This document shows, piece by piece, positions 11,377-22,104 of a stretch of DNA of 64,000 nt (within the stretch, counting starts at the first letter, position 1; the number at the start of each line of letters is the position of its first letter). Source of the DNA: Sordaria brevicollis. Its lineage: Eukaryota; Ascomycota; Sordariomycetes; Sordariales; Sordariaceae. The DNA is taken from NCBI GenBank assembly GCA_033439795.1, contig JAUTDP010000001.1, positions 3,596,001-3,660,000 on the forward strand. The letters are read 5' to 3'. The notes beneath the pieces are model-generated. The model was not told the DNA's origin. It made no database searches and saw only the letters and a list, made by a program, of their open reading frames with translations. Made by a program: the position numbers and the translations under genes.

Positions 11377-11452
11377 ACCGTCGTAGCTAACTTAGTAAAT
11401 ATACGGTTATAATATATACCTTCAGCGGTCGGTTCGATTCCCGGCCGGAGTA
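11377..11452 (+). pseudogene. Degenerate tRNA-like sequence
   Basis: The order fits a tRNA of 76 nt. An A-box-like TAGCTAACTTAGT lies at 11384-11396 (compare TAGCTCAGTTGGT). A B-box-like GGTTCGATTCC with T-loop TTCGATT follows at 11431-11441. Acceptor and anticodon stems do not pair well, and changes look RIP-like. It could be a dead tRNA or the tRNA-derived part of a short interspersed element. Confidence 0.3.
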
Positions 11453-11492
11453 AAAATAAAAGTTTTTTAATAACATTTAAATAGTGGATTAA

Positions 11493-11706
11493 AAATAATA
11501 AATAAATAATTATAAATAAATATATAAATAATAGTTAATAAATAAATAATAATAAATAAATAAATGAATGAAAACCGAATAATAAGTAAATAAATAAATA
11601 AATAAATAAATGGATAAATAAATAAATAGTTCAATAAATAAATAAAAAAAAAAAAAAATATTAATAATTAAAAAATATAATAAAAATATAAAAAAAATAT
11701 AATAAA
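11493..11706. repeat. Low-complexity AAAT/AATA tract
   Basis: About 210 bp built almost entirely from AAAT, AATA and A-runs, including repeated AAATAAATAAAT units around 11587-11612 and a long A run at about 11643-11658. No gene is supported. Confidence 0.9.
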
Positions 11707-11762
11707 AGATGGAAGAATTAAATGTTAAGCTCCGCTTCAAGTAAATTTCTGCCCACCTGTAT

Positions 11763-11785
11763 AAAATTTGCCTTCGGCAAATTTT
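11763..11785. repeat. Perfect 10-bp-stem hairpin in an un-RIPed GC island
   Basis: AAAATTTGCC, loop TTC, GGCAAATTTT forms a perfect stem. It is followed directly by a G-rich stretch (11786-11818, GCGGGGGTACGGGGGCGGCA) that stands out from the surrounding AT-rich DNA. Confidence 0.7.
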
Positions 11786-11899
11786 GCGGGGGTACGGGGG
11801 CGGCAGCCCTCGTAAATCCTTACGAAATATAAATTACTTTAATTTAAAGGGTCGTATTATTAATAAGTTAAAAACCCTTAACAAAATAGAAAATAAAGC

Positions 11900-14040
11900 A
11901 TTTAAAATATATATTTATTAATTCACCGCTATTAAAATAATAGTTAATCGTAATATTATAAAAGATATTATAAATAAAATCCGTATTAAGCGTACCATAC
12001 TAATACCTCCTATTTCTAAAAAATAATATAAAATATAAAAAGTAAATTACCTATAGTATTCTACTATTAAAATAAAGCCCATTAAGGCTATACGGCTATT
12101 TATACAATAATACGTCGATAATATAATTAAATTCTTTAATATTTTCGAATACGCTATCAATAAATATAAATTTAGCGGGTCTACAGTATAAAACGTTAAT
12201 AAAACGGGTTACTATATAACTATATTTAATAATAACTTCGAAGTTATAACCGTTATTATAAATAAGAAAAAAAGGGTTAATTAGAATCTTTAAAGTCTTT
12301 TTAAATCCGGTTATTAATTTACTAACCCGACAAAACCTTATATAAATTAAGTCCGAAATTATCGATTTAACTAATTATAAATCGGTTACGTTAATCGGTG
12401 GAAGAAATACAATTAATTATTATCTCCCTCTCTTTATTATTTTTAAATAATAATTAATAAAAAATATAGCGGATAATAATTTTAATAATAATATTCGTTT
12501 TACCTAATTAAATATTACATTTAATAATATTAATATTATATTAAATTAAATCTATTATTTTAATAAATATTCGTAAAAATATTATATTATAATCTAATCG
12601 AAAAATTATTACCTTTAAAGTAATAAAACCCTTAATTTTATAAAGTAATTTAATTATAATAAAGACTAATATAACGAAAAAATAAGAATTTCTATATACA
12701 ACCAGGACTAAATAAATAATATTATAAAATCTAAAACCCCGCTAAACGAACGTATTTATTATCTATTAATCCTAAATTCCTTTTCTAATCATTATAGTAT
12801 TAATTTATATAAATATTATTTACAGTTTAATATTCTTATTTTATTCTTCCCGCCATATAATTCCTATTTTCTTCAACCTATAAATATTAACGTCTTTTAA
12901 CCGCTAAAAGCAATATATTAAAAATAATTTAAAGAATATTTCCGTTTTAATAAAATACGTTTTAACCGCGTTTAACATACTATAGGGTTGTAAAATACCT
13001 AGGATTATATATTTAAGCGCGTTAATATTTTCGCTAATTTCGAAAAAATAAGCATTTTCCCGCCAAGTCGAAAATTAATTTTATCGGATCTACGTACAAA
13101 ATTAATTAGGGAGGATACGACCAAATAATTAGAAATAATACCGTAGGAAAATCGATAGAAGGTTAATAATAATTCGTTTATTTTATTAGTAACGAAATTA
13201 AATATTAATACAAATAATTATAATATAGAAACCGAAATAGCGTTTCGAATAGTCGAATTAAAATTCTATAAAGGAATATTAATATATGATTATTTAAAAA
13301 AATATCGGTTGAAACGTACCTAACGATTCGAATCCCTCAATACGAAGAAATTTAGGAAATATATTATAAAACTAAAGGGATAATTAATAATTAATATCGC
13401 TATTAAATAAATATAATATAAAGTAGAAAGGAAGAATACTATAGAAATAATAATAGAAAGGAAGAAATAAATAAAAATAATCGTAGAAGAGTAAAAAAAG
13501 GAATTAAATATATTAAAGGATAAATAAAAGGTCGAAAAGAAGGACCCCGCTAATAAAGTAAAGAATAAAAAGGGTTAATAGTACTAATTTACTTTCGAAG
13601 AGTAATTAGAAAAAAATAATTATAATATTAATTACCGCAATTTTAACGACCCCCGCCACTTAATATAAGTTTATAATAATAAACGTACACTAATTTTTAT
13701 AATGGATATAAAAAAGACCATTTTTATTCTTAATTTTATAATTAAACCGCTTAGCGAAATAATTATTATTAATAATAACGCCTCTTTATTATATATATTT
13801 ATTAAAGAGGAAAATTCATTAAATTCTAATACCAATAACGATAATAGTAATAAAAAAGGATAAGGCGAAAGCGGGCTTAGACTTTAAAAGAAAATTAAAA
13901 TTATATTTACAGTCGATAACGATTTTAATACCGACAATAATAATAATAAAGAAAATAAAGAAGAGGATGAAAAAATAAGGCAAGAAGAAGAGGATTCGTT
14001 CTTCTTCGATATTATAATTTACAACTTAATTAATATATAA
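11900..14040 (+). pseudogene. Degenerate DDE transposase, possibly pogo/Fot1-like
   Basis: Plus-strand conceptual reading through RIP stops around 12030-12220 gives an I-K-F-F-N-I-F-E-Y segment followed by a V-x-N-V-N-K-T-G-Y segment near 12190-12213. That segment resembles the N-x-D-E-T-G signature of pogo/Fot1 transposases after RIP of the acidic codons. Downstream frames around 13650-14000 read as an acidic Asn/Asp/Glu-rich tail. Together with the TA-flanked termini this favours a pogo-like origin, but similarity is weak and stops are numerous. Confidence 0.35.
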
Positions 14041-14650
14041 CCCTAACTTGCTAAAGAAATTATTATTATTTTAAAGAAATAAAAATTCCCTTTTAAAATT
14101 AATTTTAATCATTAATACAGTAATACGGTAAATTACGTACTCGAAATTAGTAATATCGAATTTACAATAATATTAATTATATATATTAAGATAATTACCG
14201 ATATCCGCAAATTTTTCAAAAAACGAAAATAGTAATAGAAAGAGGAGAATCCTAGTAATATAGAATAGTAATTATTATTTAGAAATATTATAGTATTAAT
14301 TTTATATAATTAATTGAATATTATGACTTTTAGTGTTGTTGACGTTGGGTGTTGTGTACGGACCTCCCTGTCCCTCTAAAAAGTAGTCTCAGTTCTCAGA
14401 CCTACCTACCTCCGAAACGGCACCCCCGGGCGCTGCCCCACCACCCCCACTCCAACACCCACATAACCAATCAGCGCCCAGGGATACCATTTTTCGCGGA
14501 GACCCACCCAGTTCCTAGGGTGGGGTAGAGTGTCGTTGTGGGGTGGTCTGTGCTCAGAGACTACTAAAAAGGGCCTGTCCCTTAATTTTGTCCCCCACTC
14601 TCTGCAAGAGAGTGGGTATAGCGAGCGAGCGAACCTCATACCCACGGTTA

Positions 14651-16178
14651 CGTAAAAAAAGTGAAATAGCATCGGCCTTCGCTTGGAGCTGACGGTGAAA
14701 TCAAGATCAACAACTAATGGCACCGGTGATCCGTCTCGGCGTGACCCGGCCGGGCCTAAGCTGAGCCTTCATGCGCCACACTTGTTTGCGTGTCCCCCGC
14801 CACATTTGTACGATTCCGGTGATGTCACTGGCTTGTTCTTTCTGGGCGCCTCGACCACGCGCCCTGGTTGAGGTTGGAAAGTCGTAGGTCGAGGTCTTGG
14901 CGAATGGCTTGGCTTGCGCTTGGCCGCTCGAGGATAGCGCTGAACGGCAAGCTCCTGGCGGGCTGTAACGGCAGTTCGGCTCACCTGGCTTGGTTACGTC
15001 ACAATCAGGACCCTTTGTTACCTAGAGGCACCCAGCGGATGCGTGGAATTCGAAGAGAAAAAAACCGTGTTTTGAAACCATGGATGGAAGCTTGCAAAGA
15101 AAGATCCATGTAATGATATGTAAAATACGAATCACTAGTATGTTCGTTGCAAGGGGGCATTGCGATTTACCCAGCCCCGTTGAACGACAAGGGAACGGAG
15201 AGCTTCGCAAATCCTTCAGCTGTTCCTGATAGTGCCTGTCGCTGCCCCTGCGGTGCCGACCTGTTCGCCAATTTGCAAAGCGGTGTAAAGTTTCCAGTTA
15301 GCGCTTGAAAGGCCCTGTGGTCTTGTCCCCGGAAAACTCCGCGGGGTTGGTTATTTTTCATCGCTTTTGAAGGAAGAGACCTCGTAGTCTCGGAGTAGCT
15401 TGTTCAGCATTGCTCAGCACTGATCAGGCGGCCCTCCTTCAGGTGTGTTCCCGTCGGGCACGGTTCCTTCGTTTCTCAAGGGATGATGAATGGATCGTGA
15501 GTATGTAGACAAAACTGGGTAATAAGACGGACGGCAAACCATTTTTCAGTTGCTGAGTAAAGTACTTTCCTTAGCTATCTTGGCTTGCCAGTTCGTAACG
15601 GGGGGTGTGCTGAGTGGTGTGTATGACGCATTCTACCCGGCTCCTCCAATCGCGTTGTATGAACCGCCTGGTACATGGCTTGCTTTGCGCGCGAGCTTGC
15701 GAAGAAGAGGTTGAACCATCACCTCACCAGGTTTCCTCGCCTACCCGCGTGGCCTTGCAAGGGACACAAACGGCTTCAAGCAGCCAAAGGGAAGCAAGGG
15801 ACTGGGCAAGCAAGACTTGGGGGGGAAAAGGACCACACCACCACAAGGAACGAGAAAGGAAGCCCAGACAGGCACACCCTGTTCCCTGACACCATCTGCC
15901 CTGCAAGAGCAAGGGAAGAGTTGTAAAAAAGGGCCCCGCCAGGTTTACATACAGATTATCTTGGCAAGGCGTAACGTTCGAGCTCGACATTGTCCCATAC
16001 ATTCCTATTTAATTCTCTGCCGCCCGCTCGTGTCTTGCTTCTTCTTTACGTCAGTCCACTCAAGCAAACAACAACAACAAAGAAAATCGAAGCATCCAAC
16101 TTCACACCCAAATCTCCTTCGACCAACGCATGATACTCAACACCAGTCTCTAATACCTTACTACACTAATCCTTCACA
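14651..16178. other. Intergenic, about 1.5 kb, with PMP3 promoter and leader
   Basis: Balanced composition with no frame showing recognisable protein motifs. The last ~110 bases before 16179 are a CA-rich leader (CAAACAACAACAACAAAG at about 16065-16082), typical of highly expressed fungal genes. Confidence 0.45.
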
Positions 16179-16508
16179 ATGGCTTTCACCGCTAGGTAAG
16201 AACTAAATCTAGCTGCCTCTTTTGCGACTTGCTTCCACCTACTCGACGCAGCTCTACTAACACATCTCTTTTCTTCTCCAGCGACATCTGCAAGATCATC
16301 GTTGCCATCATCCTCCCTCCTCTCGGAGTCTTCTTCGAGCGTGGATGCGGCGCTGACCTCTTCATCAACATCCTCCTCACCATCCTCGGTGTAAGTGATC
16401 CTCGCTTCCGCAAAACGCCCAACAACAACAGACCCTTGCTAACTCGGGCCTCGCTTATAGTACATTCCCGGTATCGTCCACGCTCTCTACATCATTCTCA
16501 AGTATTAA
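16179..16508 (+). CDS. Plasma membrane proteolipid Pmp3 (stress-response RCI peptide family)
   Basis: Three exons: 16179-16195, 16282-16390 and 16461-16508; spliced 174 nt, 57 aa, the usual size. Two hydrophobic helices are visible: KIIVAIILPPLGVFF, then FERGCGADL, then FINILLTILGYIPGIVHALY. The PPLGVF and GYIPGIVHA segments are signatures of the UPF0057/Pmp3 family. In yeast, Pmp3 modulates plasma membrane potential and tolerance to cations and osmotic stress. The introns (86 and 70 nt) are GT-AG. The first exon codes for five residues plus two bases of a Ser codon. It is easily missed because no single frame is long. Confidence 0.95.
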
Positions 16509-17098
16509 ACGATGGACGATACGACAATAATCAACAACGAGAAAACCGATTCACATTTTGCTTAATCGATGAAGGTGGAAGAGAAAGAGAGATGTTACGT
16601 CCGGGAAAACCAAGGTGCTTTCGGAGATTACCATAACCATCCATGGATGGGTTTGATCCTTACTTTCCCGGTTGTTCCGGCGCTTGTTTTCGCCTTATGA
16701 TACCCCCTTGTCGAAACTTTAAACGGGCTGCGCCCTGGGGCCTTTACGCGGACATTTCGGCAAGAATGTGTTGCGGTTGGCATGAGAAGGCTAGGAGGAG
16801 GAGACGAGTTTAATTGCGATAGGGAAGATCGATCTCGAACGGGTTTCACGAGACCGATTGGGTGGAAGCGATGAGCTTTGTTTGTAATGGAAGGAGGACG
16901 CAAGCCTCAAGGAGCTTGTAACGACAAGCTTTTAATGACCATATGAACGCATGCGAGCATTTTACTTTACTACTCCCTTTCGCATATTGTGAAGCTGGTG
17001 CTCCTATATCTCAGATCATGATACGTGCCTTTTCAATCGCTCTATTGTGGGTGTTTCAGGGCTGTCCCCAAGCCCCTCTTGCTTTTTGTTCTTGCTGT
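16509..17098. other. Intergenic between convergent PMP3 and GTPase genes
   Basis: Holds the two 3' untranslated regions. No further gene is seen. Confidence 0.5.
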
Positions 17099-18829
17099 CT
17101 ACGCTCGGCCTACCTTGAATGACAAAATCTGTGACCAAGTTAGCAACGTCAAAGTTTCTCTGCCACAAGACTGAGCAGGACTTACATCGTTCTTCCCAAC
17201 TGTAACGACCTGATCTTCTGCCACACGGATACCACCAGCACCTTCGACGTAGGCAATGGGCGCATCACCCATGATCTTCCTGGCCACGTCGGCCACCGTC
17301 GAGTTCTTCTTGACCAACACGCAGTCTCTGAAAACAGCCTTGTTCGCCGACTCGTTCGCGCCCGATGTGAATGTCGTGGTGTTTCTGACCGGGAAGACCG
17401 GCACCAAGCCGAGGATCTCGGCAGCCTTGGACAGCACCTGGTTGACGCCCGTGGAGCCGAATCGGTAAAGAACCATGTCCTTCAAGTTCTCTATCCGGTT
17501 CCGGTTCTTCTCGTCCAGCTCCTTCAAGCCTCCGCCGTCCGGGTCACCGTCAGCTATTAGGTCTTCCCTCGTGTCGACGAACTCGCTGCCTTCTGTGTAC
17601 TTGATATAGCCTTGTTTCGCCATCTTGCGCAAGAAGATTTCGGAAATCGCAGAACAGAGGACGATGGAGTTCGGGTCTTGCATCTTGGCGATCTTGGCGA
17701 TGTTCTTGTCGGCGTCTGGGTGATCGATCTTGTTGAGTGCGATCACTGTTGGGAACTTCTCGTCGGTGAAGGCGTTGACGACGCGGTCGACGGTTTCCTC
17801 TGCGTACCGAACATCATCTGTTAGCACCGTGCCGCCGCAATTCGGGCTAGAGAAACCTGCCCGAATGTCCAAAACAGCACCACCAACGTACCTGACCATT
17901 CTTCCAGAGGCTCCTTGAGCGCTAGCTTATCCAGTGTCCGCGCCACCACCGCAGCGGTACTTCCGTAACCAGAGAACTGTGCCTGGAGCGTTTCCACAGC
18001 CGTCGCCTTCACAGCAATATGCCTCCTCTTAATCGAGCCCCATTTCTCCCACAGGTTTCCCTTGATCCAGGCCACGATCTCGGACCGAAGCCATGCGATG
18101 TCCACGGAGGGGTCGTACCCGCGCGTGACCTTTCCCTCGGCGTCTGTGGTGCCCGAAGCGTCGACAACGTGTATGAGGGCGTCGGCATGTCGAAGGTCGT
18201 CGAGGAACTTGTTGCCCAGTCCTTTACCCTCATGCGCCCCTGGGACAAGACCCGCTACGTCGAGAAGTTCGATGGGCACACTGCGCCTGCCGTTCACGCA
18301 GGAACCGTAGTTGGGCTTGCATCTGTCACTAACGCCATAGCGCGCGCAGGCGCAGTCTATCTGAAGGTAGCCGATCGCTCGTTGGGGGTCAATGGTGGTG
18401 AAACTGTGATAGAAGAGGAGGAAATTGTTGTTAGCGTAAAGTCCTCCCTAGTCTATTGCGATTGTGATCGTACACGGCGGCGGTGGTGATATGGAATTCG
18501 GGAAGAAGTGAGGAGACATGACGGTGTAGTCAAGTGTATAGAAGAGTCGGGGTAGGCAGAATATGGGCAGGGGCGTGTATGACGGGAAGAAGCCTACGGG
18601 AAGTTTCCTGTATCGCGTGGCAAGCCGTATCAGCAGCCCGTCCGTACATGAGGCATAGACTCTTCGCAGTCCATTTGCCAGAGGGAATGGAAGGGACGTA
18701 GTTGTCTTTGTAAACAGGAACTAGGAAATACCCACCGACTTTGGAGGAAGCATCTGTTAGCGAGTTGAGCGTGCTGGACTTGCCAGCACTCGGCTTGCCA
18801 ACCAGTCCGATCAAAGGATCTCGAGGCAT
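17099..18829 (-). CDS. Obg/YchF-type GTPase, YGR210C-like
   Basis: Five exons on the minus strand: 18736-18829, 18598-18607, 17892-18403, 17186-17817 and 17099-17128; spliced 1278 nt, 425 aa. The second exon is a 10-nt microexon; with it the protein reads KVGNFPFTTIDP, the conserved switch segment of this family. Motifs: P-loop GKPSAGKSS (residues 11-19), [19 protein letters not shown] (G3), NKID (G4), and a C-terminal TGS domain ending [14 protein letters not shown]. Length and the C-x-C-rich [12 protein letters not shown] segment fit the yeast YGR210C group, related to Ola1/YchF and to archaeal members. These proteins are linked to ribosomes or translation, but their exact role is poorly known. 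The 10-nt exon is flanked by acceptor ATACAG and donor GTAGGC. Confidence 0.93.
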
Positions 18830-19618
18830 TTTAGAGGTTGCTTTCCGGCTCGGTTGGTTATAGTCGAGGGTATCAAGCTGATAAGAATAAAATCGACCGT
18901 ATGCGCAAAGGTTTGAAGTTGGTATATGATCGCTAAGACGAGAGGTCTCGACAATGGCGCTTCGCTATGGTGTTGTAGCGACAGGGCAAAGCAATGGGCA
19001 AACAATCGCGGAAGGGTGAATTGAAATTCGTTATCAGCCCCACCAAGAGGAAGCGATTGCCAGGAGTCCAGGACGAGGGGCAATCCCTTGCTCGCTAAAT
19101 GCATAGTCACATGGGTCTTGTTTTAGGTAGTTTGGACAGTAAGCCGTTGCCAGGGCAATGCAGGGGGTGAGGAGACGAGGTTGATCGTTGTAACACCATC
19201 ACAGGCGAATGGTTAGAGCGGCCACAAAATTGGCCAAGGATTTGTGAATAGACTTGTGAATTTAACTCGAGAGACAGGCGGACCGGAATTACAAATACCT
19301 ACCAATGCTCCCGCTCTATCACAAGAGCGTTGTTGAGGACCTGGGAAGGCGCGAATTGAGCGTCCTGGGTTAGGGTTATGACTTTCAACAGCTTTACACA
19401 TAATTATTTCATCTTACGAGACCGTTACGACCAGGGTGCATTTGTTACCGCAGTTGTTTCTGCAGGCGCGAATTCACTTTGCGTCCAGTTTCAATGCACA
19501 ATTGGCCTTCTAGATGGAGCTCAAACCAAGATTTCTATATCCTCAGTCATCTTTTTTCAGCTAGCCTTTTTGAAGGTGTCTTTATCATCGCCGTACTTCA
19601 AGAAGTGCTCCTCGAAAC
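18830..19618. other. Divergent promoter region between the GTPase and SET genes
   Basis: About 790 bp separate two divergently transcribed genes. A telobox-like GGGTTAGGGTTA lies at 19367-19378, about 240 bp upstream of the SET gene start codon. No gene is seen. Confidence 0.5.
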
Positions 19619-21272
19619 ATGGCACAACCCGGGCTTCCAATTGAGGCGCTGCCCGCCTGGGCTTTGCTCAATGGCATCGCATTCCCCCATGTCAAGGTTT
19701 CCAACATTGAAGGAAAAGGCTTTGGTGTAGTAAGCGATGGGGAGCTCAAACCTGAAGTGCCACTCATGACGGTACCGAACAACCTCATTCTTAACGCACA
19801 AGCCGTTGATGAATATGCAAAAGAAGACAAGAACTTCAAAGAGCTCTTGGATGCTGTTGGACATCATGTATGAGCGAACTTCTAGACTACCCCCATCCCC
19901 TCACTCTGTCCGGGAACTCCCGACCTTCCTCTTTGATATTGTCCGGGATACCAGCTGACGTTGACTTGTCACAATCTAGTCAGCCAGAAGGGATATCTTA
20001 TTGTTCCTCCTCGTCCAGTTGGTTCTGGCTTCTAAGAAACACCAAGCTCCAGTGGGCGTCTCGAATCCATGGAAAGAGTACATCAAGTTCCTGCCCAAAA
20101 CGGTCCTCGTACCCACACTGTGGACAGAAGATGAGCGACTACTCCTTCGAGGCACATCTCTCGAGTCGGCCGTGAATGCGAAGATGACAGCCCTCACTGC
20201 CGAGTTCGATGCAGTCCGGGAAGCCGCATCGAGCCTTCCGAGCTGGAACGACGTACTGTGGCCATACAATGAGGAGCAAGGCGGCAATTCTTCGGCATCT
20301 CTATGCAGCTGGATTCTTTTGGACGGGCTTTACCGGTCTCGAGTCCTCGAGTTGCCGAAGTCGGGGGAGTCAATGGTGCCATGCATAGACATGATCAACC
20401 ACTCGACCAGTGCGTCGGCTTACTATGATGAAAACACCATGGATGAGGTAATACTCTTGCCCAGGCCGGACATCAAGATTTTGTCTGGCGAGGAGGTGAC
20501 CATCAGCTACGGCGATGCCAAGCCGGCCGCTGAGATGCTGTTTAGCTACGGGTTTATAGATCCGGAAGCGACTGTTGAGAGCCTTGTGCTCCCCTTGGAG
20601 CCGTTTGAGGATGACCCGTTGGCAAAGGCCAAGCTCTTCGCGTTTAAGGACCTGCCTAAAGTCCACGTGGCCCACGACAAGGGTGGCTCTGCAGTCTCAT
20701 GGAAGAGCCCATTCGCCTATCTGATGTGTGTGAACGAGGAGGACGGCTTGGAATTTCGGGTGCTGCAGGACAGTGAGGGTGGCCGACAGCTCCGTGTGTT
20801 CTGGCGGGAGGAGGACGTTACAGACCGGATCGAGGACTTCGAAACCCTTATCCAGAATCACGAGGTGCCTACGCTCATCAAGTTGCGCGTCGTCACAGTG
20901 GTTCAGGAGCGGCTGCAAGAACAGCTCGAGAGAGCGCAGTCCTTTGCGGACACTTCCTCACTTCCCATCGGCGGCGTTGACTTGGTGAGGGACGAATGTC
21001 GCCAGGCGGCTTCCCTTCTCCGGAGTATCGAAATTGGTCTTCTAGAAGTCGTCATAGAAGACTTGGAGAAAGAGGTGAGATTCCACCCCCGCAAATCCCC
21101 AGGGTCTCTTCCCCATCGGACGATGACATGCAAAGTTAACTGACGAGATTACATTCAGAGGCGTGTGCTACTGGCTGATGCAAACGTGGTGGCATATCTC
21201 GGATCGATGGAGACTGCCGAATCCGACCTAGTTGGCGAGGAGGCGTCCAATGAAGCTGAGGATTTCAGTTGA
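19619..21272 (+). CDS. SET-domain protein lysine methyltransferase with Rubisco-LSMT-type substrate domain
   Basis: Three exons: 19619-19867, 19980-21074 and 21159-21272; spliced 1458 nt, 485 aa. The split SET domain starts with the GKGFGVVSDGELKP segment. It continues after an inserted helical region with LCSWILLDGLYRSRV, MVPCIDMINHS (the conserved N-H-S) and GEEVTISYGD, then the post-SET-like MLFSYGFI. The C-terminal ~220 residues fit the helical Rubisco-LSMT substrate-binding domain. This arrangement is that of SETD6/LSMT-type enzymes and fungal Rkm/Set10-11 relatives, which methylate lysines on non-histone proteins such as ribosomal proteins. The actual substrate cannot be read here. All junctions are phase 0. 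It is divergent from the GTPase gene. Confidence 0.9.
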
Positions 21273-22057
21273 TGAACCACACCCTTTCACAACGGGGGCT
21301 GCAAGGCATCGTGTCTAGAAATTTCTTCCAGAAAAGTTTCTTTCGCGAGACTTCGATTTGATGCCGCGAGTGGCTTGGTGGGTTATATGGGAACAGGAAA
21401 GTTGGGTATAGTATACGCAAATCTCACAAGCTCCTCGATGAGCAGAACGTCCAAGACCGTACCCCGTATTGCCGCGCCTTCCAAGAAGAAAGAAAATAGG
21501 CATAAACCAACTACCGGAGACTAACTGCGGCGACAAGGCTGAAAGTTGGGGATAGTTGCGGAGTTTGAGGCCGATCTCTATGCTTGGAAAGGCCACTAGA
21601 GATTGCGAAAACGAACATGAGGCGATTTAGAACATGGTTGTCCCCAACATCCACACTTCCCCGGATGCGTGCTCCTGGCAGGCAAGCAGGATGATGGAGA
21701 TGACCACGAGTTTCATGTCAATTGCATGGTGAAGAACCAGCCTTTTCCATGTCCGGTCAGCCAGATTGGTTCCGCCCAGAGGGCTTGGGACCATCACACA
21801 ATCCCATAATCGCCCCGCATTTCGGCGATGAGTGGGAGAGTGGCTTGATATGTTACCGACTTACCGGGGTTTTGGCCAGTGATGTGCCTGCGCTTACTGG
21901 CTCTCTTTGAGTGGTGATGCTCGTAGGACTATTCTACTGTCTCTGCTGTGAGATCTCAGGAGTTTCCGTCCTCTTTGCGGATGACTTTGGGAGGTGTCTA
22001 TCCGACACCCCCTTGTCGAGGATTGAGACCGGCCGAAGACCGGACTGCCGTAGTCAG

Positions 22058-22104
<47 letters not shown>

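Larger units (their letters stand above)
10833..11740. repeat. Segment bounded by a 14-bp inverted repeat
   Basis: TTGAAGCGGAGCTT at 10833-10846 recurs inverted as AAGCTCCGCTTCAA at 11727-11740. The left copy is itself part of a small hairpin (TTGAAGC, GGA, GCTTCAA). Both copies are GC-balanced islands in AT-rich DNA. They may mark the ends of a nested insertion of about 908 bp. Confidence 0.5.
10161..14650. mobile_element. TA-flanked DNA transposon with long terminal inverted repeats (Tc1/mariner-pogo-like)
   Basis: Both ends begin TAACCGTGGGT and are inverted: 10161-10171 on plus and 14650-14640 on minus. Similarity continues inward through ATGAGGTT (TGTGAGGTT on the left) and CCCACTCTCT...AGAGAGTGGGGG. 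It runs on through GACAAAATT and the AGGGACA motif to about 10425 on the left and 14568 on the right. The outermost TA fits a TA target duplication. The left repeat is interrupted by a hairpin element (see 10201-10370). The interior from about 10455 to 14330 is heavily RIP-degraded, while both termini are GC-normal. At 4.49 kb it is long for this superfamily, so other insertions in the interior are likely. Confidence 0.75.

Noticed and set aside
14406..14723. Open frame of 105 codons, minus strand, in the right transposon terminus
   Set aside because: It crosses the transposon end and the terminal inverted repeat, and has no motif, so it is not a gene.
19367..19378. Two telomere-type repeat units
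   Set aside because: Only two units in a promoter, so not a telomere or interstitial array; kept only as a telobox observation.
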